A DNA stretch of 60,000 nt from Mesostigma viride. Lineage: Eukaryota > Streptophyta > Mesostigmatophyceae > Mesostigmatales > Mesostigmataceae. Position numbers and translations under genes: made by a program. The notes beneath the pieces were generated by a model. The model saw nothing but the letters and a program-made list of their open reading frames with translations. It ran no database searches and was not told where the DNA came from. Each line of letters starts with the position of its first letter. The stretch's first letter is position 1. Below, in pieces: positions 59,193 to 60,000 of the stretch. The DNA lies in NCBI GenBank assembly GCA_009746045.1, contig RPFO01001598.1:999727-1059726 (forward strand). The letters are read 5' to 3'.

Positions 59193-59856
59193 TAGGGTTG
59201 TACCGAATAGTGTTCCGAATACCGAATATCCCCCGAATACCGAACCGAACACCGAATATGTTCAGTATACGGCGAACGGTCTGTCCGTCTGAACATATTC
59301 GGTATCGGTATCGGGAGGCAAGCTCTACTTACGAATATGTTCGGTATCGAAATCGGGACACCCTACTATTCGACGAATATATTCGTAGTTCCGAATATCG
59401 AATAGTAGTACCCCTACTAGCGGGCGGCGCAGCCTCCAGCCTCCACTCACCAGCTGGCGCGGTCATGCCTCCGCCGACTCAGAGTTAGGCCAACGCCCAA
59501 AAGCTGACAACTGCGCTCGTCTAAGTATTAGCAGGCAACTGTGCTCGTCTAAGTATTAAACACTAAGTGTATCTCAATATGTAATTGATACAAAATAATT
59601 AATATAAGTCTCATTAATACAAATGATACAAGTTATCTACCTAATACGTTATAGTAGCTACTGTCGTCATTATTCGATCGGCGTCCGAATAGTTCGGAGA
59701 ACTATTCGGTGTTCGATTCGGGAAGGGCCCTTCAGCTCCGAACATATTCGGTATCGGTATCGGGAGGCTCCAAATATATTCGGCATCGGGTTCGGGGCAC
59801 CCCCCTGGTCCGAGTATCCGATTCGGCAAGCCAAAACGCTATTCGGTACAACCCTA
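59193..59856. mobile_element. hAT-type non-autonomous transposon (664 bp)
   Basis: The left end TAGGGTTGTACCGAATAG is matched exactly by the reverse complement of the right end. Perfect 8 bp target duplications TACCTGGT flank it (59185-59192 and 59857-59864). TAGGG-type termini and an 8 bp duplication define the hAT superfamily. The interior is built of repeated CCGAATAT and TTCGGTATCGG motifs in both orientations near each end, typical of subterminal transposase-binding repeats. There is no transposase frame. Confidence 0.95.
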
Positions 59857-59864
59857 TACCTGGT

Positions 59865-60000
59865 TGTCTCCTTGATACCTGGTTGAGGTTGCTGTGCTGT
59901 TGACAGCATTTGGCTCCGGACCAGTGACGTACCAAAGGCCAGGCCTAGCAGGGGCCTAGGCGTAAGAAATCAGAAATGCCACCAGTCCGATCGACCCGGA
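59865..60000. other. Window end, no feature recognised
   Basis: Ordinary sequence after the hAT target duplication. No open frame or repeat named. Confidence 0.5.

Overview
This window looks like nuclear DNA of a green alga (Viridiplantae, probably a chlorophyte). The reasons are two plastid proteins of green lineages (a ClpR1 subunit and a pTAC5 homologue), spliced genes with GT-AG introns whose donors are often GTGAGT, GTGCGTG or GTACG, TGTAA motifs after two stop codons, and very repeat-rich introns. I do not name a species. Exon boundaries were placed by eye from splice signals, codon phase and family knowledge; no alignment was run.

Layout. 1-7539: repeats only. It holds copies of a (TTAA)n-tailed repeat (called R1 here), a 3.4 kb element with imperfect terminal inverted repeats, and a 1.74 kb piggyBac-like element with TTAA target duplications. 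7540-7690: a possible last exon of an unrecognised minus-strand gene. 8557-20479 (minus): a 13-exon gene whose model reads as 623 residues and resembles the DUF4551/C12orf56 family. 20616 to about 22044 (minus): a small unrecognised gene. 22188-27056 (plus): a five-exon pTAC5 homologue with a plastid leader, coiled coil, peptidoglycan-binding-like domain and DnaJ-type zinc finger. 27057-35290: decayed LINE pieces (reverse transcriptase, duplicated ORF1), SINE-like elements and a 434 bp palindrome. 35827-36879 (minus): intronless ClpR1. 37672-54510 (plus): a complete 17-exon UFD2/UBE4-type U-box ubiquitin-chain elongation factor (E4), modelled at 1074 residues. 54511-60000: a broken LINE on the minus strand cut by SINE-like insertions, and a hAT-type element with a perfect 8 bp target duplication.

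The genes do not form one pathway. Two serve the plastid (ClpR1 in the Clp protease core, pTAC5 in the transcriptionally active chromosome) and one serves cytosolic/nuclear ubiquitination. ClpR1 and UFD2 are divergent, as are pTAC5 and the small minus gene.

The most unusual signal is in the introns. In all three long spliced genes, many introns carry tandem or scattered diverged copies of the adjacent splice junction, meaning exon end plus donor, or acceptor plus exon start. UFD2 introns 5, 9, 12, 13 and 15, pTAC5 introns 2 and 3, and DUF4551-like introns 8, 9 and 12 show it. These introns appear to have grown by repeated duplication of their own borders, leaving decoy splice sites, some still canonical and some in open reading frame.
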